Assembly (NCBI GenBank): GCA_021801645.1
Contig: JAJYXT010000011.1
Span: 1-39,234, forward strand
Length of the DNA: 39,234 bases
From: a bacterium
GTDB taxonomy: Bacteria > Chloroflexota > Dormibacteria > Aeolococcales > Bog-877
Direction of reading: 5' to 3'
The notes beneath the pieces are model-generated. The model was not told where the DNA came from and did not search any database. It saw only the letters and a program-made list of their open reading frames with translations. Shown piece by piece: positions 14,947-22,988 of this stretch. The position numbers and the translations under genes are program-made. Position 1 is the stretch's first letter, and each line of letters opens with the position of its first letter.

Positions 14947-16026
14947 TCAGCCCCCGGTGCCGGCCAGGTCGCGGTATCCCCAGCTCCCCTGGGGCGACGG
15001 GAGCCCGGTCGGGCCTGTGGGACTCCCCTCCCCCGTTCCCCAGCGGGCCGGGTCTCGGGCCACCAGTAGGGCGGGCACGACCCGGATCCCGACGGCGAAG
15101 AGGAGCCAGCCGAAGAAGAGCGGGAGTCCCACCGACCAGATGTCCTTGGCCATGTAGAAGTGGAAGTCCTGGGCGTCGACATACTGGAAGGCGGTCATCA
15201 TCAGCCCCGCCACGCCGAAGGCCAGGTTGATCACCACGAAGCCCTGGGCGGAGATCCTGCCCCGCTCCATCCGGAGCCGGTCCAGGGGGGTCAGGTGCCC
15301 TGCCGGAGCCGGCAGCGGGCGCCATCCCCGCCAGAGGCCGAGAAGCATCACCGCCCAGAAGATTGCCCCTACGGTGAAGACCAGGGTTCCGAAGGCCACC
15401 AGGTCCTGCTGAACCGCTAAGGGCAACCCCTCGGTCCCGGCGTACACCCCCTGGTTGAGGACCAGCCCACCCCCGGTGAGGAGAGAGGCACCCACCACGA
15501 AGGGCACCACGACCGGGGGCCAGCTCATGCGCCGGGGGCGGGCCTCGTACAGGCCGGCCAGGGCACCGAGGGTCTTCCAGTAGAAGATCGAGCCGATTGC
15601 CCAAAGCGTCCAGGGGGGAAGGATGGCCGGCAGCCAGTCCACCTCGAGGTTGAAGTGGAAGTCATAGCCGTCCCAGGCCCTCAACATCACCATGACCCCC
15701 CACACCAGCATGGTGTAGACGAGCAGATAGGCTGCCGACCCCATCACCAGCTCGAACCGCTTGGCGGCGAGCCGCTCCAGCCCCCCCTCCGGCCCCTGGA
15801 GCCAACCCGCAAGCCGCCAGTACAGGGGGATCGCCAGGACCAGCAGGATCACCACCGGGGTGAGCCAGGGCAGGAAGTCCATGAGGAGGTTGAAGTGGAA
15901 AACGTAGGGGTTGATGGCCTTGAGCAGGACCATCAGCCCCCAGACCACGACCAGGAACCCCAGCGCCAGGGCCAGGGCGGCCGTGACCACCTCGAACCGG
16001 CGGCGGAGGAAGCTCTCCCAGCTCAC
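14947..16026 (-). CDS. Unknown polytopic membrane protein with triplicated FHF motif, downstream of oxidase genes
   Basis: 359 aa, about eight to nine hydrophobic helices, no family recognised. The first two thirds contain a clear internal duplication with an 80-residue period: residues 10-52 (RFEVV, WGLMVLLKA, YVFHFNL, DFLP) match 90-132 (RFELV, WGVMVMLRA, YDFHFNL, DWLP). A third, weaker copy at about 262-302 keeps MTAF and DFHFYM. Each copy places one His (H44, H124, H289) just after a helix, a geometry that could suit heme or metal binding or quinone contact, though that is inference. It ends a minus-strand run that starts with ctaC, with short gaps (31 bp to the preceding gene), so it is probably an accessory or assembly protein of the terminal oxidase. 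Confidence 0.72.
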   Translation of the reverse strand: MSWESFLRRRFEVVTAALALALGFLVVVWGLMVLLKAINPYVFHFNLLMDFLPWLTPVVILLVLAIPLYWRLAGWLQGPEGGLERLAAKRFELVMGSAAYLLVYTMLVWGVMVMLRAWDGYDFHFNLEVDWLPAILPPWTLWAIGSIFYWKTLGALAGLYEARPRRMSWPPVVVPFVVGASLLTGGGLVLNQGVYAGTEGLPLAVQQDLVAFGTLVFTVGAIFWAVMLLGLWRGWRPLPAPAGHLTPLDRLRMERGRISAQGFVVINLAFGVAGLMMTAFQYVDAQDFHFYMAKDIWSVGLPLFFGWLLFAVGIRVVPALLVARDPARWGTGEGSPTGPTGLPSPQGSWGYRDLAGTGG

Positions 16027-16057
16027 AGGAAGGCCATGTTACGGGTTGGAGGGCCGA

Positions 16058-16345
16058 TCAGAGGGCCCGAAAGATGATGGCGAAGCCGATGAAGAGCAGG
16101 ACCGCGGAGGTGATGGCGAGGCAGCCGAAGTCGAAGCTGATCAAAAGCCGGAAGCGGGTGCGCATCTCGCCCACCTGGGCGGAGCGGTAGGGCACCCCGG
16201 TCTCGCCGTCCGCTCGCTCCGGCGAGCTGGGCTGACCCCAGATGCTGCGCAGGGTCAGGGCCGCCCCGAAGGCCATGAGGAAGCCCACGCAGAGGACCAG
16301 GAGCCCCAGCCCGAAGTTGCCCCCGGAGGCGACCGCAGCGGTCAC
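16058..16345 (-). CDS. Small two-helix membrane protein of the oxidase operon
   Basis: 95 aa with helices at about 11-31 (FGLGLLVLCVGFLMAFGAALT) and 72-93 (FGCLAITSAVLLFIGFAIIF), joined by a polar loop (QPSSPERADGETGVPYRSAQ). Not recognised as a known oxidase subunit. It lies 33 bp after the CtaF-like gene and 31 bp before the triplicated membrane protein on the same strand, consistent with one operon. It could be a small structural or assembly subunit. It is not subunit III, which has five or seven helices. Confidence 0.6.
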   Translation of the reverse strand: MTAAVASGGNFGLGLLVLCVGFLMAFGAALTLRSIWGQPSSPERADGETGVPYRSAQVGEMRTRFRLLISFDFGCLAITSAVLLFIGFAIIFRAL

Positions 16346-16378
16346 AGGTGGGGTCCTCCGGTCGCTCCCCGCCCAAGG

Positions 16379-16591
16379 TCAGGAGAGTGAGCGGTAGTCG
16401 CGGCGCGCGTCCCGGATCCAACCGCCCAGAGCGACCACCAAGATGATGAGCCCGATAACCACCACCACCACCTTGGTGATCACCCCGATGAGGCTCATCG
16501 CCACCCCAACGGCCAGCAGAACGGGCCAGAAGCTGGGCCCGGGAAGGTGCTCCTCCCCCGCCCCGGGCTCCTCCTCGTGGGACTCAGCCAT
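16379..16591 (-). CDS. ctaF: Cytochrome c oxidase small subunit IV-like protein
   Basis: 70 aa. The signature LPGPSFWPVLLAVGVAMSLI followed by a second helix (VVVVVIGLIILVVALGGWI) and the tail RDARRDYRSLS is typical of the small two-helix subunit IV proteins found with actinobacterial and Chloroflexota aa3/caa3 oxidases. The acidic N-terminus (MAESHEEEPGAGEEH) faces the cytoplasm. Its ATG lies inside the 3' end of the 40-aa gene (8-base overlap, 16584-16591), so the two are translationally coupled. The role is presumably structural; the symbol is by resemblance. Confidence 0.7.
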   Translation of the reverse strand: MAESHEEEPGAGEEHLPGPSFWPVLLAVGVAMSLIGVITKVVVVVIGLIILVVALGGWIRDARRDYRSLS

Positions 16592-16706
16592 GGGCGGACG
16601 CCAGGTAGAGGGCCGCCCAGATGAACGCCACGCAGAGCATCAGGAACGCCAGAAGGGTGAGGATCAACCCGAAGCGCATGTTGCCGCTGGCAGATCGTCG
16701 CTGCAT
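16584..16706 (-). CDS. 40-aa single-helix membrane peptide between ctaA and the subunit IV gene
   Basis: A 41-codon ORF with a strong case for translation: GAGGAGAG lies just before ATG 16706, the ATG shares its A with the ctaA stop (TGATG), and its end overlaps the next gene by 8 bases. The product has a basic start (MQRRSASGNMRFG), one long hydrophobic helix (LILTLLAFLMLCVAFIWAAL, residues 14-33) and a short tail (YLASAHG). It resembles the tiny single-helix subunits of heme-copper oxidases in size and topology, but I cannot assign a family. Such genes are usually missed in automatic annotation. Confidence 0.65.
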   Translation of the reverse strand: MQRRSASGNMRFGLILTLLAFLMLCVAFIWAALYLASAHG

Positions 16707-17707
16707 CAACTCTCCTCAGTCGACGGGGTGGGTCCCATGTTACGGCGCAGTCCCCCCTCCGCCCCGGATGGCGGCCGGGCCGGCTGGCCGGTGGGGTGGA
16801 GGGAGTCGGCCGCGGTGAGCCAGCCCAGGGTCACCAGGGCCACCACCGCAACCCAGATTCCGGCTGCGAGAGCCAGGTGCAGGTCCTGCAGCGCCTCCGG
16901 GGCACCGGTGGTAGCGACCAGGCCCCCGACGGCGATCTGGGCCACCAGGAGGATGGCGATCAGGTCGGCGGCTATCCGGGCACCGGGCACGGGACGCCAG
17001 CGGCGGGCGGCGCGCATGGCCAGCAGGGCCAGGAGCACCGTGGCCACCAGCACCATCAGCCGGTGCGAGTACTGGATGGTGATGAGCGGCGCCGGCACGC
17101 CGCTGGAGGAGGTGCAGAACGGCCAGGACGGGCAGGCGTAGCTGGCCCCGCCGTCGACCACCAGGGAGCCCGAGAGCAGCAGCACGAAGGTCACGCCCAG
17201 CGTCCACCAGCCCAGGGGGTGCAGCCGGCGGCCCGTGGCAGGGCGCAGCGCCACCAGGGAGGTGACCGCGGTCACCCAGGTGACGGCGAGCACCAGCAGC
17301 CCCATGAGCAGGTGCAGGGCCACGGTGACGGGGGCGTTGTGGGTCACCACGGTCACCGCACCCAGCACGATCTGGATGGCGATGACCACCACCGCCGCCA
17401 GCGCCGGGTAGAGGACGGTGCGCTGGCGGCGGGCCCAGCGCCAGGCGGCGGCTGCGGTGAGCAGCACCAGCACGGTGACCAGGGTCACCACATAGCGGTG
17501 GGACTGCTCCAGCAGGGCGTGAAAGTGGTCAATCGGTCCCAGCTGCCCGTAGCACAGCGGCCAGCCCGGGCAGCCCATCCCGGATTCGGTCACCCTCACG
17601 GTGCTGCCCAGGATGATCAGGAAGTAGGTGACCACCGCGGTGGCCAGGGCCAGCGCGGGAAGCACCCGGCGGCGCCCCACGGGGGCCGCCGGACCGGGGG
17701 AGGTCAC
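16706..17707 (-). CDS. ctaA: Heme A synthase (CtaA/Cox15)
   Basis: Converts heme O to heme A for the terminal oxidase; an eight-helix membrane protein of 333 aa. The duplicated four-helix design is visible: first half with STVRVTESGMGCPGWPLCYG (C46/C52 pair in the first outer loop), the acidic-loop LEQSHRYV (H70) and ALHLLMGL; second half with SYACPSWPFC, TIQYSHRLMVL and LQDLHLALAAG. The four heme-ligand histidines are present, and both halves carry a Cys pair. It overlaps ctaD by 4 bases (17704-17707), so translation is coupled. The protoheme farnesyltransferase (ctaB) needed upstream in the pathway is not in the window. Confidence 0.95.
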   Translation of the reverse strand: MTSPGPAAPVGRRRVLPALALATAVVTYFLIILGSTVRVTESGMGCPGWPLCYGQLGPIDHFHALLEQSHRYVVTLVTVLVLLTAAAAWRWARRQRTVLYPALAAVVVIAIQIVLGAVTVVTHNAPVTVALHLLMGLLVLAVTWVTAVTSLVALRPATGRRLHPLGWWTLGVTFVLLLSGSLVVDGGASYACPSWPFCTSSSGVPAPLITIQYSHRLMVLVATVLLALLAMRAARRWRPVPGARIAADLIAILLVAQIAVGGLVATTGAPEALQDLHLALAAGIWVAVVALVTLGWLTAADSLHPTGQPARPPSGAEGGLRRNMGPTPSTEES

Positions 17708-19362
17708 GGCAGGACGGCGCCCGGTGGGTTGATCTCCTTGCCGGCCAGCCGCCAGTCTCGCAGGGGACGGTTGCTCTCCACCTCAGGGATCTCGCGGTCA
17801 AAGTTGTGGGGAGGCGGCGGGGAGGTTGTGTACCACTCCAAGGTGTTGCCCTCCCAGGGATCATTGACGGCGGTCTTGGGACCGTGGAGCGAGATGGCGG
17901 CGTTGTACAGGAAGATCAGGATGGCCACCGCAATCACGTACGAGCCGATGGTCTCCAGGAGGTTGAGCGGCCCCCAGCCGGAAGCCGCGGAGTAGGTGGC
18001 GATCCGCCGCGGCATGCCCATGATCCCCAGGAAGTGCATGGGCATGAAGGTGAGGTTGAAGCCGATGAGGAGCAGCCAGAAGTGCCATTTCCCCAGCTTC
18101 TCGTTGAGGTAGCGGCCGAACATCTTGGGCCACCAGTAGTAGAGGGCAGCGAAGAGGGCGAACAGTGAGCCGCCCACCAGGACGTAATGGATGTGGGCCA
18201 CCACCCAGTAGGTGCCGTTGAGCTCGTAGTCGATCCCCAGCGAGCTGAGGAAGACCCCGTCCAGCCCCCCGATGAGGAACATGAGAAGGAAGCCCACAGC
18301 GAAGAGCATCGCCGCGGTGTAGCGGATGGAGCCGCCCCAGAGCGTGCCCAGCCAGTTGAAGATCTTGACCCCTGTGGGCACCGCGATGACCATGGTGGCC
18401 GCCATGAAGAAGATCTGCACCGGAAGCGGCAGGCCCACCGTGAACATGTGGTGGGCGAACACCATGAAGCCCAGGACCCCGATCGCGGCCATTGACATGG
18501 CCATGGCCCGGTAGCCGAAGATCGGCTTGCGGGTGAAGACCGGGAGTATCTCGGAGATCACGCCGAACCCGGGCAGGATCATGATGTAGACCGCGGGGTG
18601 GGAGTAGAACCAGAAGATCAGCTGGTAGAGGATCACGTTCCCGCCGTGGCTGGGGTTGAAGAAGTTGGTCCCCAGCTGGCGGTCCAGGAGGACCATGGCC
18701 AGGGCCGCCGCCAGGAAGGGCGAGGCCAGCAGCACCAGCGCGGACGTCACCTCCATAGCCCAGACGAAGAGCGGCAGCCGGAACCAGGTCATGCCCGGGG
18801 CGCGCATCCGGTGGATGGTGACCAGGAAGTTGACCGCCCCCATGACCGAGGCGATCCCGACGATGTGCAGCCCGAGGATCCAGAGGTCCTGGCCCACCTG
18901 GGGGGAGTACAGCTTCTCGGCCAGGGGCACGTAGCCGGTCCAGCCGTCGGCGGCGCTCCCTCCGAAGAAGAAGCCGCTGTACATGACCAGCCCCCCGAGC
19001 GGGATCAGCCAGTAGGCGAAGGCGTTGATCCTGGGGAAGGCCATGTCCTTGGCCCCCAGCATCAGCGGCAGCATGTAGTTGCCGAAGGCACTCCAGACCG
19101 GGACCACGAACAGGAAGATCATCGTGGTCCCGTGCATGGTGAAAAGCTGGTTGTACTGGGAGGCGGTCAGCAGGTCACCGTTGGGCTGGGCCAGCTGAGT
19201 GCGGATGAGGAGGGCCATCAGGCCCCCGACCAGGAAGAAGAAGAAGGTGGTGTAGAGATATAGGAGGCCGATCCGCTTGTGGTCGGTGGTGGTGATCCAG
19301 TCCCACACCCCTTGGTAGCGGCGGGAGGCGGGGCGGCTGAGCGGCAGGTCGATTGCGGCCAT
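17704..19362 (-). CDS. ctaD: Cytochrome c oxidase subunit I, A2-type
   Basis: Catalytic subunit of the proton-pumping terminal oxidase, 552 aa, twelve helices. Ligands: H77 and H392 (low-spin heme), H255, H304 and H305 (CuB), H390 (high-spin heme), and cross-link Tyr Y259. The helix-VI motif is F252?-Y253-S254-H255-P-A257-V-Y259, that is YSHPAV instead of HPEV: the D-channel Glu is Ala, and Tyr-Ser precede the His. This is the known signature of A2-type oxidases (Rhodothermus caa3-like). The K-channel Lys is kept (GVKIFNW, K333), as is the D-channel entry Asp (AKDMAFPR, D106). It lies 16 bp after ctaC and overlaps ctaA by 4 bases. Confidence 0.97.
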   Translation of the reverse strand: MAAIDLPLSRPASRRYQGVWDWITTTDHKRIGLLYLYTTFFFFLVGGLMALLIRTQLAQPNGDLLTASQYNQLFTMHGTTMIFLFVVPVWSAFGNYMLPLMLGAKDMAFPRINAFAYWLIPLGGLVMYSGFFFGGSAADGWTGYVPLAEKLYSPQVGQDLWILGLHIVGIASVMGAVNFLVTIHRMRAPGMTWFRLPLFVWAMEVTSALVLLASPFLAAALAMVLLDRQLGTNFFNPSHGGNVILYQLIFWFYSHPAVYIMILPGFGVISEILPVFTRKPIFGYRAMAMSMAAIGVLGFMVFAHHMFTVGLPLPVQIFFMAATMVIAVPTGVKIFNWLGTLWGGSIRYTAAMLFAVGFLLMFLIGGLDGVFLSSLGIDYELNGTYWVVAHIHYVLVGGSLFALFAALYYWWPKMFGRYLNEKLGKWHFWLLLIGFNLTFMPMHFLGIMGMPRRIATYSAASGWGPLNLLETIGSYVIAVAILIFLYNAAISLHGPKTAVNDPWEGNTLEWYTTSPPPPHNFDREIPEVESNRPLRDWRLAGKEINPPGAVLP

Positions 19363-19378
19363 GTTTAACTCGACTCCC

Positions 19379-20131
19379 TCAGGCTGCTGACGCCGGCAGG
19401 TGCTGCAGGTAACTCTGGTACTGGGACATGGACACCACCTTCACGGTTATCAGCATCTGGTCGTGGCCCACTCCGCAGAACTCGTAACACTGGCCTCCGA
19501 ACGTCCCCGTCCGGTTGGCCTCGATGAAGGCGTGGTTGACGATCCCGGGCAGGGCATCGATCTTGGCCCCTAGGTTGGGTACCCAGAATCCATGGATCAC
19601 GTCCAGGGATTCGGTGGAGAGCTCAATTGGAGTGTTGACCGGGATCACCAGCGTGCGCAGCGAGCTCTTGCCGCCCGGGTAGTCGAAGGTCCAGTAGAAC
19701 TGCCGGCCGATCACCCTGATGTGGATCTCCTGGCGGGCGGCGGCGCTGGCCGGGCTGGGCCCGTGGCGCAGGTAGCCCACGTTGACCACGTTGAGCACGA
19801 AGAGGGCGGCCAGCAGCACCAGCGGCCCGACCGTCCAGGCCAGCTCCAAGCGGTTGTGGCCGTGGATCTGCCGGGGCATCTCCTCGGGGTCCCGCCTGCG
19901 GAAGCGGATGGCGGCGTAGAGGATGGCACCCCCCACCCCGATCAGGATCACGCTGGCGCAGGCCACGAAGACCCAGAAGAGCATGTCGATGGTGTCCACC
20001 GGGGGGCCGCCGCCGTTGAGGAAGTTGGTGTTGCCGGCCAGGACCGGGACGGGGGCGGCTGCCACCGCCAGCGTCACCACCCCGAGCGCGATGGCCGCCT
20101 TGCCCAGCCGGACGGCGCGAACCAAGCTCAA
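19379..20131 (-). CDS. ctaC: Cytochrome c oxidase subunit II
   Basis: Receives electrons from cytochrome c (or a copper protein) and passes them to subunit I through the CuA centre. 250 aa: signal peptide (~1-32), two transmembrane helices (~51-74 and ~99-118), then the cupredoxin domain. CuA ligands are complete: H180 (DVIHGFW), C215, E217, C219, H223 and M226 (GGQCYEFCGVGHDQM). There is no fused cytochrome c domain, so it is an aa3-like rather than caa3-like subunit II. TTG at 20131 follows an AGGAGGAG stretch. It is the first gene of the operon, behind a consensus promoter at 20197-20226. Confidence 0.96.
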   Translation of the reverse strand: MSLVRAVRLGKAAIALGVVTLAVAAAPVPVLAGNTNFLNGGGPPVDTIDMLFWVFVACASVILIGVGGAILYAAIRFRRRDPEEMPRQIHGHNRLELAWTVGPLVLLAALFVLNVVNVGYLRHGPSPASAAARQEIHIRVIGRQFYWTFDYPGGKSSLRTLVIPVNTPIELSTESLDVIHGFWVPNLGAKIDALPGIVNHAFIEANRTGTFGGQCYEFCGVGHDQMLITVKVVSMSQYQSYLQHLPASAA

Positions 20132-20196
20132 CCTCTCCTCCTGCCGGCACCTCGCAGCGGTGGCCCAGCCCGGGCGGCGACCGCCGATAGGCAGGC

Positions 20197-20226
20197 AGTA
20201 TGCCCGCCGTCCGATCTCACTGTCAA
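20197..20226 (-). promoter_or_regulatory. Promoter of the oxidase operon
   Basis: On the minus strand TTGACA (20226-20221), an 18-bp spacer and CATACT (20202-20197) make a good sigma-70-type promoter, about 65 bp before the ctaC start. The divergent acnA gene has only a weak TAAGAT (20274-20279) and no matching -35. Confidence 0.72.
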
Positions 20227-20318
20227 ACCGCGGCCCGGTCCCCGGCGGCGTCGGGAAGGTGCCGGTCGGGGCTTAAGATTGAGAGCTGGAGTCGGCAGCG
20301 GACCGCGGGGGAGATCGC

Positions 20319-22982
20319 ATGGTGCAGAGCTTGGCAACCGACCCCTTGGGGGTTCGGCGGCAGCTGGGACCGGGCGGACCCACCTACTACAGCCTGGCGG
20401 CCCTCAGGGAGCAGGGGCTGGCCGACCCGGGGAAGCTGCCGATGACGGTGCGGGTGTGGCTGGAGATGCTCCTCCGCCACGCGGGAACCGCCCACGCCAG
20501 CCCTGAGGACGCTCTTCGGCTCGCCGGGTGGTCCGGTGCCTCGGGGTCTGAGGGGGAGCTGCCCTTCTTCCCCTCCAGGGTGCTGCTGCAGGACTTCACC
20601 GGTGTTCCGGCCGTGGTCGACCTCGCCTCCATGCGCTCTGCGGTGGGGGCGGCGGGAGGGGATCCCGCACGGATCGACCCCTTGGTCGACTGCGACCTGG
20701 TGATCGATCACTCGGTCCAGGTGGACGCGTTCGGAAGTCCCCGGGCCTACGACCGCAACATCGACATGGAGTACCAGCGCAACGAGGAGCGGTACCGGTT
20801 GCTGCGGTGGGCCCAGCAGGCCTTTCGGGGCTTCCGCGTGGTCCCTCCGGGGATGGGGATCTGTCACCAGGTGAACCTGGAGTACCTCGGCCGGGTGGTG
20901 ACCATCCAGGATCGTGGTGACGGACCGGTGGCACTTCCGGACACCCTGGTGGGTACCGACTCCCACACCACCATGATCAACGCTCTGGGGATCCTGGGAT
21001 GGGGCGTCGGTGGGATCGAGGCCGAGGCCGCCATGCTGGGACAGCCAATGCTGCTCGGCATGCCCACGGTCGTGGGTGTGCGTCTCATCGGGCAGCTGCC
21101 CGCGGGGGTGACCGCCACCGACCTGGTGCTCAGGGTCACGCAGTGGCTGCGGGCCCACGGGGTGGTCAACAAGTTCGTGGAGTTCTCCGGGGACGGGCTC
21201 GACCACCTCTCCGTGGCGGACCGGGCCACCATCTCCAACATGGCACCGGAGTACGGCGCCACCGCCTCGCTCTTCCCGGTGGACCAGGCGGTTCTCGAGT
21301 ACCTGCTGACCACCGGGCGGAGTCCGGAGCAGGTCGAGCTGGTGGAGCGCTATACCAAGGAGCAGGGACTCTTCAGGTTCACTGGCGCCTCGAGCCCCGA
21401 CTTCACCGAGCGATTGGAGCTCGACCTGGGCTCGATCGAGCCCAGCGTGGCCGGACCACGCCGCCCCCAAGATCGGGTGCCGCTCGGACAGATCGACGAG
21501 AGCTTCCGGGTGGCCTTCCCCCCGGCCAGCCCTCTGCCCTTCACCCCCGGGCAGCCCGCGCTGGAGGATGGGGCGGTGGTGATCGCCGCCATCACCTCCT
21601 GCACCAACACCTCGAATCCCAGCGTCATGGTGGCCGCTGGCCTGCTGGCCCGGAAAGCGCGGGAGAGGGGGATCGCTCCTCCCGATTTCGTCAAGACCAG
21701 CATGGCCCCGGGGTCCCGGGTGGTGACCGACTACCTGCGCCGGGCCGGCCTTCTCCAGGAGTTGGAGGGAGTCGGGTTCGACGTGGTGGGTTATGGCTGC
21801 ACCACCTGTATCGGCAACAGCGGACCCCTCCCGGAGGAGGTGGCGGCCGAGGTCAGCGAGCGCAATTTGAGCGTGGCGGCCGTGCTGAGTGGCAACCGCA
21901 ACTTCGAGGGCCGCATCCATCCCCAGGTTCGGGCCGCTTACCTCGCCTCCCCGCCGCTGGTCGTGGCCTTCGCCCTGGCCGGGACCGTGCGCCGTGACCT
22001 CACCTCTGAGCCCTTGGGATTGGACCGCGATGGAAGGCCGGTGTTCCTTAGGGAGCTCTGGCCCACCGCGGAGGAGGTGGCCAGCGTCGTGGCCGACGCC
22101 GTCCGGCCCGAGTTCTTCCACGGTGAGTACGAAAGGATCTTCCAGGGCGATGAGCGGTGGCGGGCGCTCGACAGCCCCACCGGCCCGGTATTCCGCTGGG
22201 ACCAGGACTCCACCTACATCCGAGAGGTGCCGCTCTTCGACGGCGCCAGGACATCGGCCGCCCCGGTCCCGGACATCAGGGGTGCCAGGGTATTGGCCCT
22301 GCTGGGGGACTCCATCACCACCGACCACATCTCGCCGGCGGGATCGATCCCCGCCAGCAGCCCGGCCGGGCTCTACCTCCAGAGCCTCGGGGTGAAGCCC
22401 CAGGACTTCAACAGCTACGGCTCCCGCAGGGGGAACCATGAGGTGATGATCCGGGGCACCTTCGCCAACGTCAGACTGCGCAACCGGCTGGCGGGCGATC
22501 GAGAGGGAGGTTTCACCCGGCATCTCCCCAACGGCGAACTGACCACCATCTTCGAGGCCGCGGAGCAGTATCGGGCCGAGGGGGTTCCGCTACTGGTCAT
22601 CGGCGGCAAGGAGTACGGATCGGGCAGCTCCCGGGACTGGGCCGCCAAGGGCACCCGGCTCCTGGGGATCAGGGCCGTCCTGGCCGAGAGCTTCGAGCGA
22701 ATCCACCGAAGCAACCTGGTCGGGATGGGCGTGGTGCCCCTCCAGTTCCTGCCCGGGGAGTCCGCCGCTTCGTTGGGACTGGACGGCAGCGAGTCGTACT
22801 CGCTGGACGGCTTGGACCGGGAGCTGGCTCCGAGCGCCCACCTGAAGCTCGTCGTGACGGCCGCGGACGGTTCGCGGCGCGAGGTGGAGGTGGTGGCTCG
22901 GGTGGACAATCTGACCGAGATCGCCTACCTTCGCCACGGCGGGGTGCTGCCCTTCGTCCTGGGCCAGTTCCTCCAGAGCTAG
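20319..22982 (+). CDS. acnA: Aconitate hydratase A
   Basis: Citrate-to-isocitrate isomerase of the TCA cycle, 887 aa, the AcnA/IRP1 length. The three [4Fe-4S] cysteines are C428 (ITSCTNTSNPS), C494 and C497 (GYGCTTCIGNSGPL). Other motifs: VGTDSHTTMINALGILGWGV, KFVEFSGDGL, GDSITTDHISPAGSIP, DFNSYGSRRGNHEVM and the swivel-domain loop GGKEYGSGSSRDWAAKGTRL. ATG 20319 has GGGGGAG 5 nt upstream. It is divergent from the oxidase operon and 6 bp upstream of an iron-type dehydrogenase gene, which is probably co-transcribed. Pairing with respiratory genes fits an aerobic central-metabolism locus. Confidence 0.97.
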   Translation: MVQSLATDPLGVRRQLGPGGPTYYSLAALREQGLADPGKLPMTVRVWLEMLLRHAGTAHASPEDALRLAGWSGASGSEGELPFFPSRVLLQDFTGVPAVVDLASMRSAVGAAGGDPARIDPLVDCDLVIDHSVQVDAFGSPRAYDRNIDMEYQRNEERYRLLRWAQQAFRGFRVVPPGMGICHQVNLEYLGRVVTIQDRGDGPVALPDTLVGTDSHTTMINALGILGWGVGGIEAEAAMLGQPMLLGMPTVVGVRLIGQLPAGVTATDLVLRVTQWLRAHGVVNKFVEFSGDGLDHLSVADRATISNMAPEYGATASLFPVDQAVLEYLLTTGRSPEQVELVERYTKEQGLFRFTGASSPDFTERLELDLGSIEPSVAGPRRPQDRVPLGQIDESFRVAFPPASPLPFTPGQPALEDGAVVIAAITSCTNTSNPSVMVAAGLLARKARERGIAPPDFVKTSMAPGSRVVTDYLRRAGLLQELEGVGFDVVGYGCTTCIGNSGPLPEEVAAEVSERNLSVAAVLSGNRNFEGRIHPQVRAAYLASPPLVVAFALAGTVRRDLTSEPLGLDRDGRPVFLRELWPTAEEVASVVADAVRPEFFHGEYERIFQGDERWRALDSPTGPVFRWDQDSTYIREVPLFDGARTSAAPVPDIRGARVLALLGDSITTDHISPAGSIPASSPAGLYLQSLGVKPQDFNSYGSRRGNHEVMIRGTFANVRLRNRLAGDREGGFTRHLPNGELTTIFEAAEQYRAEGVPLLVIGGKEYGSGSSRDWAAKGTRLLGIRAVLAESFERIHRSNLVGMGVVPLQFLPGESAASLGLDGSESYSLDGLDRELAPSAHLKLVVTAADGSRREVEVVARVDNLTEIAYLRHGGVLPFVLGQFLQS

Positions 22983-22988
22983 CACCAC

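Noticed and set aside
16796-17995. 399-codon open frame antisense to ctaA/ctaD
   Set aside because: His/Gln/Gly-rich shadow of conserved genes, with no ribosome-binding site or domain.
20223-22523. 766-codon open frame antisense to aconitase
   Set aside because: Pro/Gly/His-rich composition without motifs, fully opposite a conserved enzyme; a GC-driven shadow.
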